From NCBI RefSeq assembly GCF_003991565.1, contig NZ_CP032819.1:2480001-2544000 (forward strand): a DNA stretch of 64,000 bases, given 5' to 3'. Every line of letters starts with the position of its first letter. Within the stretch, counting starts at the first letter, position 1. Under the pieces are notes generated by a model that was not told the origin of the DNA, ran no database searches, and saw nothing but the letters and a program-made list of their open reading frames with translations. Below are positions 8,617-19,100 of this stretch, piece after piece. This DNA comes from Butyricimonas faecalis. Lineage in GTDB: Bacteria; Bacteroidota; Bacteroidia; Bacteroidales; Marinifilaceae. Position numbers and translations under genes: made by a program.

Positions 8617-9789
8617 ATGGTTCGACGGACAATATATGCTTTGTCATTGTGTATTCTTTTGTTTATCCCGTTTCATGGCTCCATGGCGGAGAATCTCACG
8701 ACGAGAGATTCGTTGAAGAATACGACCGACACGTTGAAAGATGGTTTCTTTCACCGTTTTTACCGCTATTTTCAACAATCGAACAAGGTACACGAAGAAA
8801 AGAAATTCGACTTTTCGGTTATCGGGGGACCGCACTTTTCAAGCGATACGAAGCTGGGACTCGGTGTGGTTGCATCCGGATTATACCGCATTGACCGTGA
8901 AGATAAATCCATCTCCCCGTCGAATATTTCTCTCTACGGAGATATCACAACCACGGGATTCTACCTGCTGGGTATCCGGGGGAATACCATTTTCCCGAAA
9001 GATCGTTTCCGGGCAAATATTAACATGTATTTTTTCTCCTTTCCCAGCCAATATTGGGGAATCGGTTACGATAACGCCAAAGACAAAGATCATTACACGG
9101 ATTACAAAAGGCTTGAGCAACAAGTAAAAGTAGATTTTCTGTGTCGACTCGCCCCCAATTTATACGCCGGAGTGAATCTCATGTTCCGAAATGTTGCCGT
9201 GAAAGACTTTGACGATATTTCATTCCTTAACGGGGAAAAGAAAAATGTTGTCTCATTCGGCCCGGGGCTAGTAATCTCCTACGATTCGAGAGATTTTATT
9301 CCCAACCCGGCAAAAGGTTTCTTCGCCCAATTCGAGCAACAATTCTTTCCCGGATTTTTGGGGAACGACTATGATTTCAAACGCACGAGCATAGATTTCA
9401 GATATTACCAAAGGATGTGGAAAGGGGCGATTCTGGCCTCCCAGGTTCAAGGTATATTCAACTACGGAGATACCCCGTGGAGCATGGTGGCTCTCATGGG
9501 GGGGGCGTATAGCATGAGAGGATACTACGAGGGGCGATACAGGGATAACGACTTGATTCAGTTTCAGGTGGAATATCGTCAAAAAATATATAACCGCCAT
9601 GGGATGGTGGTATGGGGGGGTGCGGGAAACGTGTTCCCGGACATGGACAAATTCAAATGGAAGCAAACCTTACCCACGTACGGGATAGGTTATCGTTGGG
9701 AATTTAAAAACAGAGTAAACGTAAGATTAGATTATGGATTCGGTAAAGGTGTCAGCGCATTCTACTTCGGTATTAACGAAGCTTTCTAG
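8617..9789 (+). CDS. Outer-membrane beta-barrel protein of the BamA/TamA (surface antigen D15) superfamily
   Basis: From the chosen ATG the protein begins MVRRTIYALSLCILLFIPF, a clear signal peptide; an in-frame ATG at 8587 would add ten residues. The mature part is alternating strands rich in aromatic residues, with FSVIGGPHFSSDTKLGLG, a long central barrel, MGGAYSMRGYYEGRYRDN (the RGY-type loop of the Omp85 barrel) and a terminal aromatic strand ending INEAF. POTRA domains are absent, so it is a short barrel-only member of unknown substrate. It is 58 bp downstream of cbiL, but a role in B12 uptake is not supported by anything visible. Confidence 0.75.
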   Translation: MVRRTIYALSLCILLFIPFHGSMAENLTTRDSLKNTTDTLKDGFFHRFYRYFQQSNKVHEEKKFDFSVIGGPHFSSDTKLGLGVVASGLYRIDREDKSISPSNISLYGDITTTGFYLLGIRGNTIFPKDRFRANINMYFFSFPSQYWGIGYDNAKDKDHYTDYKRLEQQVKVDFLCRLAPNLYAGVNLMFRNVAVKDFDDISFLNGEKKNVVSFGPGLVISYDSRDFIPNPAKGFFAQFEQQFFPGFLGNDYDFKRTSIDFRYYQRMWKGAILASQVQGIFNYGDTPWSMVALMGGAYSMRGYYEGRYRDNDLIQFQVEYRQKIYNRHGMVVWGGAGNVFPDMDKFKWKQTLPTYGIGYRWEFKNRVNVRLDYGFGKGVSAFYFGINEAF

Positions 9790-11494
9790 GGGGATCGTGA
9801 ATTTCGTGAAAAAGCCAAAATTATTATTCTGGCTCTTTATCGCATTGAATTTAGTCCCGAACTTTTGTTTGTTGTTCACGGAACCTCTCTCCGGATTAGG
9901 CAAACTGATCCTAATTTTAGTACCGTTAAGCATATACATGATTCTCTTTTCCCTATTCAAGAGGGCAGGAATCATGCAATTGATACTTATCCCAGTACTT
10001 GTTCTACATGCTTTTCAACTTGTATTGTTCTATCTTTTCGGGGAATCGGTGATCGCTGTCGATATGTTCTTGAACCTGCCAACCACGAACGCTTCCGAGG
10101 CTGGAGAGCTATTGGGAAACATATGGCCCTCCATCATTATCGTGTGCGTTCTGTATATTCCGGTCATTGTGCTGGCTTCCATTGCCGTACATCACAAGGT
10201 AAAACGCACGGCAGTATTCCGAAAACAGATGATCACATGGGGTATTATTTTCTTCATTGTCGGCTCCGGGCTTGTTGCTTTTGAAAAACACAGGGACAAT
10301 TCCTACGAGGTAAAAACAGATATATACCCGGCAAACGTGATGTACAATTTATATTATGCCTGCGTGAAATGGAACCGTAGCATGAACTATCCGATTACTT
10401 CCAAGGATTTCACGTTCGAAGCTTCCAGAGACTCCGTTCACCAACGTCGGGAGATCTACGTACTGGTCATCGGAGAAGCCGGAAGAGCCGAAAATTGGAA
10501 CCTGTGGGGATATCACAGGGAAACCAATCCGTTGTTAAAGACAGAAGACAATTTGGTATTATACAAGGATGCCCTGACGCAATCCAATACCACGCACAAG
10601 AGTGTACCCCTTATTCTATCTGCCGCCGATGCATGTCACTACGAATTCTTGTACACGCATAAAAGTATCGTGACGGCATTCAAGGAAGCCGGATTTAAAA
10701 CTATATTCCTGTCGAATCAAACTCCCAACCGGTCATTCACCGATTACTTTGCCGAAGAAGCAGATATTCATGTCAACGTGCGTCCACAGGCTGACGGGGG
10801 ACTGATCACGGTCAACAAATTTGACGGAGAAATGCTTCCCCTGCTGCAACAATACGTGGATTCATTGCAAGAAAATCTCTTTGTCGTATTCCATTCCTAT
10901 GGCTCGCATTTTAATTATAAAGAACGTTACCCGGAAGAGTTTGCCCGGTTCCAACCGGCAAATGCCACGGAAGTCGAGTATAAGAACAAAGACCAACTGA
11001 TTAATGCTTATGACAATAGTATTTTGTACACGGATTATTTCCTGCACAGCCTCATCGGGATATTAAAGAACTCGGGGGCTGATGCTACCATGATCTACTC
11101 GCCCGACCACGGGGAAGATTTGTTGGATGACAACCGGAAGAGATTCTTGCACGCCTCGCCCATCCCGACCTACTATCAAATACATATTCCATTCTTGATG
11201 TGGTTTTCGGATAATTATATCAAGGCTCGACCAGAGAAGTTCGAAGTGGCCCGTTATAACAGTAACGCCCCGATTTCATCAAATGCCTCTATTTTCCATA
11301 CCCTGTTGGAAATGGCAGAAATCAATACGCCTTATTTCGATGCCTCCTATTCATTGGTTAATCCCGAATTTGTCAGAAGACCGCGCATGTACCTGGGTGA
11401 TCACGATCAACCCGTGAACTACTACGAGGTGGGCTTGAAGAAAGAAGACAAGGAGATGATTCTCAAGAGAGGAATGGATCATTCGATTCAATGA
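9734..11494 (+). CDS. Phosphoethanolamine transferase-like membrane sulfatase-fold enzyme (EptA/OpgE family)
   Basis: About five N-terminal membrane helices (to residue about 175) are followed by an alkaline phosphatase-fold domain. YVLVIGEAGRAENWNLWGY gives the first metal-binding strand, SNTTHKSVPLIL holds the probable nucleophilic Thr, and YSPDHGEDLLDD and FLHASP supply further metal ligands. Such enzymes add phosphoethanolamine to lipid A or glycans on the periplasmic side; the acceptor cannot be told. The ATG at 9734 overlaps the barrel gene by 56 bp. In-frame GTG codons at 9797 and 9806 follow an AGGGGG (9788-9793) and may be the true start. Confidence 0.82.
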   Translation: MDSVKVSAHSTSVLTKLSRGIVNFVKKPKLLFWLFIALNLVPNFCLLFTEPLSGLGKLILILVPLSIYMILFSLFKRAGIMQLILIPVLVLHAFQLVLFYLFGESVIAVDMFLNLPTTNASEAGELLGNIWPSIIIVCVLYIPVIVLASIAVHHKVKRTAVFRKQMITWGIIFFIVGSGLVAFEKHRDNSYEVKTDIYPANVMYNLYYACVKWNRSMNYPITSKDFTFEASRDSVHQRREIYVLVIGEAGRAENWNLWGYHRETNPLLKTEDNLVLYKDALTQSNTTHKSVPLILSAADACHYEFLYTHKSIVTAFKEAGFKTIFLSNQTPNRSFTDYFAEEADIHVNVRPQADGGLITVNKFDGEMLPLLQQYVDSLQENLFVVFHSYGSHFNYKERYPEEFARFQPANATEVEYKNKDQLINAYDNSILYTDYFLHSLIGILKNSGADATMIYSPDHGEDLLDDNRKRFLHASPIPTYYQIHIPFLMWFSDNYIKARPEKFEVARYNSNAPISSNASIFHTLLEMAEINTPYFDASYSLVNPEFVRRPRMYLGDHDQPVNYYEVGLKKEDKEMILKRGMDHSIQ

Positions 11495-11570
11495 TTTTAG
11501 ATTTCAACGGCACCCGTTTTGTTGAAAATTTAACGTGCTGGATGCTTGTTGAAAAAATAACACAGTCCTA

Positions 11571-11601
11571 TTGCTCAAGCAAGGCTTATTCACTATTTTT
11601 G
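11571..11601 (+). promoter_or_regulatory. Promoter for asd
   Basis: TTG at 11571-11573, a 20-bp spacer and TATTTTTG at 11594-11601 match the Bacteroidetes -33/-7 promoter. Transcription would begin near 11607, leaving a leader of about 55 nt. Confidence 0.65.
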
Positions 11602-11661
11602 AGGCGTTAATTATAACCCAATACCAGAAAGGTATGTGATCATTAAATCAAATTACACGCA

Positions 11662-12651
11662 ATGAAAGTAGCAGTAGTAGGAGCAACAGGATTAGTTGGA
11701 AGAAAAATGTTGCAGGTTCTGGAAGAAAGAAACTTCCCGGTAACAGAGTTAATGCCGGTAGCCAGCGAGCGTTCGGTAGGTAAAGAAATATCCTTCAAAG
11801 GAAAAAACTACAAAGTCATGGGTATGCGGGACGCAATCAGTATGAAGCCTCAACTTGCTATTTTCTCTGCCGGAGGAGACACTTCACTGGAATGGGCACC
11901 ACAATTCGCCGCAGTCGGTACCACCGTGGTAGACAATTCGTCAGCTTGGCGAATGGACCCGACCAAGAAACTGGTAATCCCCGAGATCAATGCGCATGTA
12001 TTAACTAAAGAAGACAAGATCATTGCCAACCCGAACTGTTCTACTATACAGATGCTGGTAGCCTTGGCTCCCCTCCACAAGAGATACGGAATTAAACGGG
12101 TGGTTGTGTCCACGTACCAATCCGTGACCGGAAGCGGGCTGAAAGGGATCAATCAGCTTGAAGGCGAACGGGAAGGTCGAGAAGTGAAAAAAGCATACGC
12201 CCATCAGATTGACCGGAATTGCCTGCCCCACTGTGATTCATTCACCGACAACGGGTACACGAAAGAAGAAATGAAACTGGTTAACGAAACATGCAAAATA
12301 TTAGGCGACGACACGATAAAAGTAACCGCCACTGCCGTACGGGTTCCCGTCATGGGCGGCCATTCCGAGAGTGTAAACATCGAATTCAAGCAAGACTATG
12401 ACCTAAACGAACTTCGGGAGCTTTTAGCTCACTCGGAAGGCATTGTCGTACAAGACGATCCTGCCCGGAATCTCTACCCGATGGCCATCACCGCAAACGA
12501 GAAAGACGAGGTTTTCGTGGGCCGTATCCGTCGGGATTTCTCACAACCCAACAGCCTTAACTTGTGGGTTGTTTCCGACAACCTGCGCAAGGGAGCTGCC
12601 ACAAATGCCGTACAAATTGCGGAATATTTATACAAACATCAATTATTATAA
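11662..12651 (+). CDS. asd: Aspartate-semialdehyde dehydrogenase
   Basis: A 329-residue enzyme that reduces aspartyl phosphate to aspartate semialdehyde on the way to lysine, threonine, methionine and diaminopimelate. It starts with the NADP-binding loop VVGATGLVGRKML. The catalytic Cys lies in NPNCSTIQML, QSVTGSGLKG follows, and the active-site His is in GGHSE. The gene stands alone with its own promoter and terminator. Confidence 0.97.
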   Translation: MKVAVVGATGLVGRKMLQVLEERNFPVTELMPVASERSVGKEISFKGKNYKVMGMRDAISMKPQLAIFSAGGDTSLEWAPQFAAVGTTVVDNSSAWRMDPTKKLVIPEINAHVLTKEDKIIANPNCSTIQMLVALAPLHKRYGIKRVVVSTYQSVTGSGLKGINQLEGEREGREVKKAYAHQIDRNCLPHCDSFTDNGYTKEEMKLVNETCKILGDDTIKVTATAVRVPVMGGHSESVNIEFKQDYDLNELRELLAHSEGIVVQDDPARNLYPMAITANEKDEVFVGRIRRDFSQPNSLNLWVVSDNLRKGAATNAVQIAEYLYKHQLL

Positions 12652-12692
12652 CTAGAAAACAGAATATCCCTTTGTGGTATTTTATATTAAAG

Positions 12693-12735
12693 AGAAATTC
12701 GCCAAAGATATATCCTCTCTGGCGAATTTCTTTAT
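12693..12735 (+). terminator. Terminator of asd
   Basis: A 12-bp perfect stem (agaaattcgcca at 12693-12704 with tggcgaatttct at 12720-12731) is followed by a short T-rich tail. Confidence 0.7.
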
Positions 12736-12820
12736 TGAAAAAATATTCTTTCATTTCTGTCACCCTTGAACATTTTTTGGGATTAGTATATTGAAAAACC
12801 ATTTAATTAATACCCAAAAC

Positions 12821-14185
12821 ATGAAATGCTTCTTAACGATTTTGTTATTCGCACTAGTTTCTTGTGCTACCCCATCTTCTTCAGAAGACAGTATAAAGAT
12901 TTCCATTGATGTTCATGAATTACCGTCGATCGGCCTGGCAATATCAACAACGGACTATGATATTCAACTCGTTAATTTCGACTCGAATAAACATGGCGAA
13001 TATGTCATACATAATATGGATGCAGCGTATATAACCCTACACAATGGATTTAGTGAACGCAAACGGATTTATGCGAAACAAGGAGACCATATCCATCTTA
13101 CATTTGACGGGAAAAGTATGAAAGAATCTTTAGAAATTACCGGAGATCACCCGAGAATCACCGAATACCTGTCCCGCCAAAAAACAACACCTTACAATCG
13201 CAACATTTATTCCCTGCAATTCCCCGAATTCGAATCCGTCTTAAAAGAGAAAATAATAGAGAATAGTCGCCTATTGGACAGCTGCGAAAACACATTGAAA
13301 AATGAAAGTGAGAAATTTATAAAACTCGAACGTGCCCGCATAAAGTATTCATTCGCCCCGGCTCTTCTAAATTATCCAAAAGTCCATGGTGGGGAAGACT
13401 TAGAAAAAATCAGAGATGATTATTACACAACCATTAAAAACTGGATTGAAGAGGACAAAGATTACCTGAATTTAAATGAATACAGGACATTTGTCGCACT
13501 AGCTTGTGCTACCCTTGCCTCTCAAGAGGGAAAAAATACGACAACATACTACGAAAAAATCTTGGAACAAATGTATTACCTTGACCAAAACTTCAAACAA
13601 GAAGACGTGAAACAAGGATTTATCTCCCTTTGGGCAAATGAATACGTGCAGAATAATGGAATAAAACAAATCGATGAACTAAATAAATTCACGCAGGAAA
13701 AACTTACCGACAATAAACTCTTATCTCGTTACGAACAAATTTATGACAGTTGGGCCAGAATTGCCCCGGGCAACAAAGCGATAGATTTCCATGCCCAAGA
13801 TTCCACGGGTAAAGAATTCTCGTTAAAGGACTTCAAAAACCAATACGTTTGCCTCTATATTTGGCAAAACGTCTATCCCTGTATGGTTGAATTTTCTCAC
13901 CTGAAAAAATTAATCCCCCTATTGGAAGAAAAAAACATTCAATGGATAAATTTATCCATTGAACCAAAACCTGACGAATGGAAAAAAGCGATCAGGAACC
14001 AAGATATTCAAATAGGGAAACACTTTTTCTTGAAGAATGAAAAAGAATTCTTGAAAAATTATCATTACAACTCCGAAACTATGTATCAATTTATACTAAT
14101 TACCCCAGACGGGAAAATCGTGGAATCACATCTTCCTAAAGCATCTTCCGGAAAACTGGAAAAGTATCTGACAGAACAGATTTAG
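12821..14185 (+). CDS. TlpA-like thioredoxin-fold lipoprotein with a single active-site cysteine
   Basis: I chose the ATG at 12821 because it gives a lipoprotein signal (MKCFLTILLFALVSC); the frame is open from 12791. The N-terminal half (to about residue 300) is helical and unassigned, like the extension common in Bacteroidetes TlpA-type lipoproteins. The C-terminal 130 residues are a TlpA/AhpC-like thioredoxin domain starting PGNKAIDFHAQDSTGK. The usual WCxxC is replaced by YIWQNVYPCMVEF, so only the resolving Cys remains and classical disulfide exchange is unlikely. It precedes the ECF sigma/FecR/SusCD cluster but is separated from it by a strong terminator. Confidence 0.8.
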   Translation: MKCFLTILLFALVSCATPSSSEDSIKISIDVHELPSIGLAISTTDYDIQLVNFDSNKHGEYVIHNMDAAYITLHNGFSERKRIYAKQGDHIHLTFDGKSMKESLEITGDHPRITEYLSRQKTTPYNRNIYSLQFPEFESVLKEKIIENSRLLDSCENTLKNESEKFIKLERARIKYSFAPALLNYPKVHGGEDLEKIRDDYYTTIKNWIEEDKDYLNLNEYRTFVALACATLASQEGKNTTTYYEKILEQMYYLDQNFKQEDVKQGFISLWANEYVQNNGIKQIDELNKFTQEKLTDNKLLSRYEQIYDSWARIAPGNKAIDFHAQDSTGKEFSLKDFKNQYVCLYIWQNVYPCMVEFSHLKKLIPLLEEKNIQWINLSIEPKPDEWKKAIRNQDIQIGKHFFLKNEKEFLKNYHYNSETMYQFILITPDGKIVESHLPKASSGKLEKYLTEQI

Positions 14186-14249
14186 AAAATAGTTGAAATA
14201 ACAAAGTACAGTCATTTATATGATTGTACTTTGTTATTTCAACTATTTT
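14186..14249. terminator. 30-bp-stem hairpin terminator
   Basis: Arms 14186-14215 and 14220-14249 are complementary over 30 bp with one G-T pair and a 4-nt loop, followed by ttgcttttttt. It begins directly after the stop of the upstream lipoprotein gene and ends 34 bp before the sigma factor gene. The stem is unusually long for a simple terminator. Confidence 0.85.
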
Positions 14250-14282
14250 TTGCTTTTTTTGTGAATCAAAGCTCCCATCATC

Positions 14283-14849
14283 ATGATAAAATTCGATAAA
14301 TTTATACAAGGAATAAACAATAAAGATCCCCGTGCCTGGAAGGAACTATATCGTTTTTATTACGGAGCATTATGTAATTACTCTTCTTCTATTATAAACG
14401 AAGCAAGTGTCGCAGAAGACATCGTTCAAGAATGTTTGATTATGGTCTGGAAATCGGATTTGTATTTCCAAGACATTAAAATACTGACATCCTATTTATA
14501 CAAATCCATTTACAATAATACATTAAAATACATCCGGGACAAAAAAGTTGAAGACAAACGAAAATCAGAATGGAGTTTAACACTATCAGAAGTCGAAGAT
14601 GATCTCTTTTACATGGCGGTAGAAGAAGACGTCATTCGTCAACTCCGGGCTGTGATAGCCCTTCTGCCCGATCAACGAAAAATAATATTACAATTAAGCC
14701 TCGAAGGATTATCTGTTCAAGAAATTGCCCAGCGATTAGGAATAAGTATCAACACGGTAAAAACCCAGAAAAAAAGAGCATACGCGTTTTTAAAAGCAAA
14801 CTTGAAGCATTATTTCAGCCTACTCGTGTTACTGGAAATCTTGAAATAA
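14283..14849 (+). CDS. ECF-type RNA polymerase sigma factor
   Basis: A 188-residue sigma-70 factor with only regions 2 and 4. Region 2 includes ASVAEDIVQECLIMVWKS; region 4 includes LSLEGLSVQEIAQRLGIS followed by a helix-turn-helix ending NTVKTQKKRAY. A FecR-type anti-sigma gene follows, then a SusC with an STN signalling domain. This is the standard Bacteroidetes arrangement in which substrate binding at the outer-membrane receptor releases the sigma factor to transcribe the uptake genes. Confidence 0.93.
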   Translation: MIKFDKFIQGINNKDPRAWKELYRFYYGALCNYSSSIINEASVAEDIVQECLIMVWKSDLYFQDIKILTSYLYKSIYNNTLKYIRDKKVEDKRKSEWSLTLSEVEDDLFYMAVEEDVIRQLRAVIALLPDQRKIILQLSLEGLSVQEIAQRLGISINTVKTQKKRAYAFLKANLKHYFSLLVLLEILK

Positions 14850-14931
14850 CCCAGAACCACAAATAATTTTCATAACTACTGTCACCCGCCAAACCACTTT
14901 TCGGATATAATTGACAACAAAAGATTATATC

Positions 14932-16062
14932 ATGAAATGGAACTCTTTATTTGATAAGTCCGAATGGCTATTTCGACAACTCCTAAACAAGGAGGAAGAA
15001 ATCCCATGCGAGGATTCTAGTTTGAAAGATCTTGCTCGAAAATTATCAGACGATCAGTATCTTCACAAAAGGATAGAGGAACAAGAACGGTTTGACTATC
15101 TCAAAGCATACCATAAAAATATTGTTACCTCGAAAAAAGTAATCATATCCTCCTATCTCAAGATTGCCTGCATTCTTTTGCTTCTAATCGGCTCGGGAAC
15201 ATTCTTGTATATTTGGCAAAAACAAAATACCCCTCAATATGGTAACGAAATGTATTTTACTGATATACATCCCGGGAAGCAACAAGCATTACTAATCACG
15301 CACGATGGACAAAAAGTAAAATTAAATCGGGATTCCAGGCAAATAATAAGGCAAGACGGGACCATCATCCAAATCGACACAACAGGTTTACATTATACCC
15401 CATCAGCCCAAGTCCCGACGGGAATTATCTACAACACATTAGTAATTCCACGGGGTGGAGAATTTTTCCTAACCTTATCCGACGGAACAAAAGTATGGTT
15501 AAACTCCGATTCCCGGCTAGAATATCCCGTCAATTTCGCCGATTCGGTACGGGAAGTAACTATATCCGGAGAAGCATATTTTGAGGTAAACCACACGGAC
15601 ACTCCTTTTATCGTAAAAACCGACAAAGGTGATATTCGTGTTCTTGGAACAGAATTCAACGTGAACAATTACCCCAAAAGCCGGGAAGCCGTGACCACTC
15701 TTGTCAACGGGAAAATCGCCTATTGTTTACCTGATGGGAAGCAACTTATCTTGACCCCGAACCAACAGATTACCATAAACGCCAACGGGCAAACAGAAAT
15801 TAAGACTGTAGATATGCGATATGCCACCTCTTGGAAAAACGGTATGTTTTTATTCCAAGAAATGAGACTGGAAGATATCATGAACCAACTTGAAAGATGG
15901 TATGACATCCATGTTTTCTATACGCACGAAAGAGCTAAAAATCTACACTTCTCCGGTGATTTAAGTCGTTTCAAGAATATCGGTACATTCATCGAGATGT
16001 TCGAGAAAAGCTCGGATTTAAAAATAGAGGTTCAAGGGAAAAATTTGATTATTGGAATGTAA
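14932..16062 (+). CDS. FecR-family anti-sigma factor
   Basis: An inner-membrane regulator with one membrane helix (about residues 70-93 from the chosen ATG: IACILLLLIGSGTFLYIW). The periplasmic part is a FecR domain (VIPRGGEFFLTLSDGTKVWL, then EAYFEVNHTDTPFIVKTD and VLGTEFNVNNY), and the C-terminal domain contacts the receptor STN domain. The frame is open from a TTG at 14911, but the ATG at 14932 gives the usual cytoplasmic start (MKWNSLFDK). It is paired with the sigma gene 82 bp upstream and the receptor gene 47 bp downstream. Confidence 0.93.
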   Translation: MKWNSLFDKSEWLFRQLLNKEEEIPCEDSSLKDLARKLSDDQYLHKRIEEQERFDYLKAYHKNIVTSKKVIISSYLKIACILLLLIGSGTFLYIWQKQNTPQYGNEMYFTDIHPGKQQALLITHDGQKVKLNRDSRQIIRQDGTIIQIDTTGLHYTPSAQVPTGIIYNTLVIPRGGEFFLTLSDGTKVWLNSDSRLEYPVNFADSVREVTISGEAYFEVNHTDTPFIVKTDKGDIRVLGTEFNVNNYPKSREAVTTLVNGKIAYCLPDGKQLILTPNQQITINANGQTEIKTVDMRYATSWKNGMFLFQEMRLEDIMNQLERWYDIHVFYTHERAKNLHFSGDLSRFKNIGTFIEMFEKSSDLKIEVQGKNLIIGM

Positions 16063-16109
16063 AAAATAAACTGGCTTTAACAATTATACTAAACTCAATT
16101 ACTAGCATT

Positions 16110-19100
16110 ATGAAAAAAAAGAAAAGAACAGCGTACACTTTTGTTAGTTTTCTATTCTTATCCGTTTCATTATTGTGCAGTAGCACAATATATGCACAAA
16201 ATAGTACAGTAAACCTGAACTATAAAGATGCTTCTTTTGTGGAGGTCATTAACGAGTTCCGCAAACAGACCGGTGTAAAATTTATGTACAACTTGGAAAA
16301 GGTGAAAAACAAAAGATGTAAAGACCTCGTTGTTAAAAACGTCCCTACGCAACAAGCTATTGACATTGTACTGAAACATTTCAACTTAGCCTACTCCATG
16401 GTTGAAGGAGTTGTCGTGGTCAAAGAGCAGCCGGAAAAACCACAAAACCCTAGGACCATTAAGGGAACCGTATTGGATGAAAACGGAAGTGCTCTTCCCG
16501 GTGTAACGGTACTCGTCAAAGGAACCACCATTGGAGTCTCCACAGATGTAAAGGGAAATTTCAGCATCACGTTACCCGGTGAAAAGGACAACTCCTTGAT
16601 ATTCTCTTTCATCGGGATGCAAACCCAGGTGATAAAATGTACCGATGACAAACCGCTAAAAATTACCATGAAGACCGACGCCTCCCAATTGGAAGAAGTA
16701 ACTGTTATATCAACCGGATACAGTAGTCTTCCCCGTAAAGACATGGTTGGGGCATACACCACGGTGAAAGCGGAAGACATTATGATGCCGGCGTATAATT
16801 CCATCGACCAGATGCTACAAGGGAAAATCCCGGGAATGGTTGTTGTCAACTCATCTTCCCGTATCGGTAGTACTCCTAAAATCACCATTCGGGGAACATC
16901 GACAATTTTCGGGAACACAGACCCGTTATGGGTCGTAGACGGTATCATCCAACCGGACCCACTTCCGATAGATGCCAGCTCTGCCGTCACGGAAGATATG
17001 AAAAATTTAATCGGAAATCAGATATCATGGCTAAATCCATCCGATATCGAAACCATCACCGTCTTAAAAGATGCCTCGGCCACGGCAATTTACGGTTCAA
17101 AAGCCTCTAATGGGGTTATTGTAATTACAACCAAAAAAGGAAGTGCCGAGAGAACAAGTATTCGTTATTCAACCCATTTTTCGTTTAGAACCCGTCCGAA
17201 TTACGGCATGTTCAATTACATGAATTCGAAAGAACGAATTCAATTTAGTAAAGAAGCTTATGACGCGGGGGTCAGGTACCAATCAGACCCTCTTCCACAA
17301 ATATATACTTACGAAGGATTGATGGCCATGTACAACAAACGGCTGATCAATGAAAATGACTTCATGAAACAAATGGAACAACTGGAAACGTGCAATACGG
17401 ATTGGTTCGATATTTTGTGCCGGAATTCTTTCAGCCATAATCACAACCTAAGCATCTCCGGAGGTTCACAAAAAGTAACATACAACGCTTCATTCGGTTA
17501 CTCATCAAGCCATGGTACTCAAAAAGGGGATGATATGACACAATTCACCTCCCGATTGAATGTCAATACACAATTCACTAAATCTTTGTCAATTACCTTT
17601 AACTTGAGCGGTTCTTTCAGCGACAAGAAAGGATACGGTCCGGGAGTTAACCCTCAAAGTTACGCAAATCAGACAAGTCGGGCTATCCCCGTTTACGATG
17701 AAAATGGGAAACGAGTATTTTATAAACGATATTACGAGTATCAATTAAATAGAAGCGGACAACTCGAATACGGATACAATATCCTGAACGAAATGGAGAA
17801 CAGTTACTCTAAAAACAACTCTAAGAATTTTAACGTATCTATCAACGCAGATTGGAGTATCACAGATTGGCTAAAATACCAATTCGTCGGGAGTATTGCA
17901 TACAGTACCAATAATTCAGAATCATTCGCGGGAGAAAAGACTTCTTACATCGAGAGAAACTATCGCGGTTACGCCTATGGAACGGAGCCTTCTGGATCTG
18001 CCAGATTCAATGCAGCATTATTACCATTCGGAGGAGAATTGGCAACCAACGTAATAAATAACACATCTTACAATATGCAACATAAAGTTGTATTCTCTCG
18101 TACCATCAACGAAATTCATCGGCTCAACGCCATGGCAGCCATGGAAATCCGCTCTGGAGAGAATAAAAATAATACAAACACGGTTTGGGGATACGTACCC
18201 GAAAGAGGCGAAATCCTTGTCAGTCCCACGTACCCGACAGAAATAACACCTGTTGGCGGAACCGTTCCCATTTCCTGGGGAGCATTAGATAAACTATACC
18301 AAGGTGGTTGGAAAAATACGACGATTACAAACAACTATGTATCATTTTTCGTCACATTTGCCTACTCTCTAAAAGATCGCTACGTGTTTAACGCTAATGT
18401 TAGGTCGGATGCATCAAACCGATTCGGACAAGATGCCAACAAACAATTCGACCCCACTTATTCTTTCGGTATATCCTGGAGGATGGCTGAAGAAGAATTT
18501 GTTAAAACTTATCTTCCCTGGCTCAATCAACTGAATTTACGTGCCACGTATGGGGTTCAAGGAAATGTTGTGACCTCTATAAGTCCGGACCTTATCACCC
18601 AATACCAAGGAATTTTGCCTGGTTACAACGAATACTATTTAACCATATCAAGCCTACCCAACCCTCTATTAAAATGGGAACGGACAAAGACTTGGAACTT
18701 GGGACTGGATCTACAATTATTTAATGGCATAAGCATGAGTTTGGAATACTACGGTAGACGTTCAAATGCCATTATCAATCAAGATATTGCCCAAGAATAT
18801 GGTATGAACGCCATGAAATTGAACGGGGGACGCATTCACAATCACGGGTTAGAATACTCCGTGAATATAACTCCCTATCAAAGAAAAGATTTCGTATGGA
18901 CAATAGGTATCAATGCATCTAAAAACTGGAACAGAACTCAAAATAATGACATTCGAACCAAGGCAGATAAAATAACCAAAAGTAATTTCCTCACGGGTAG
19001 CAGTGATCGTTTCTTAAAGAAAGGTTACCCGCTTAGTGCATTTTGGTCATATTCTTTTGCCGGCTTGGACCCGGAAACAGGTTACCCGACATTTAATCTG

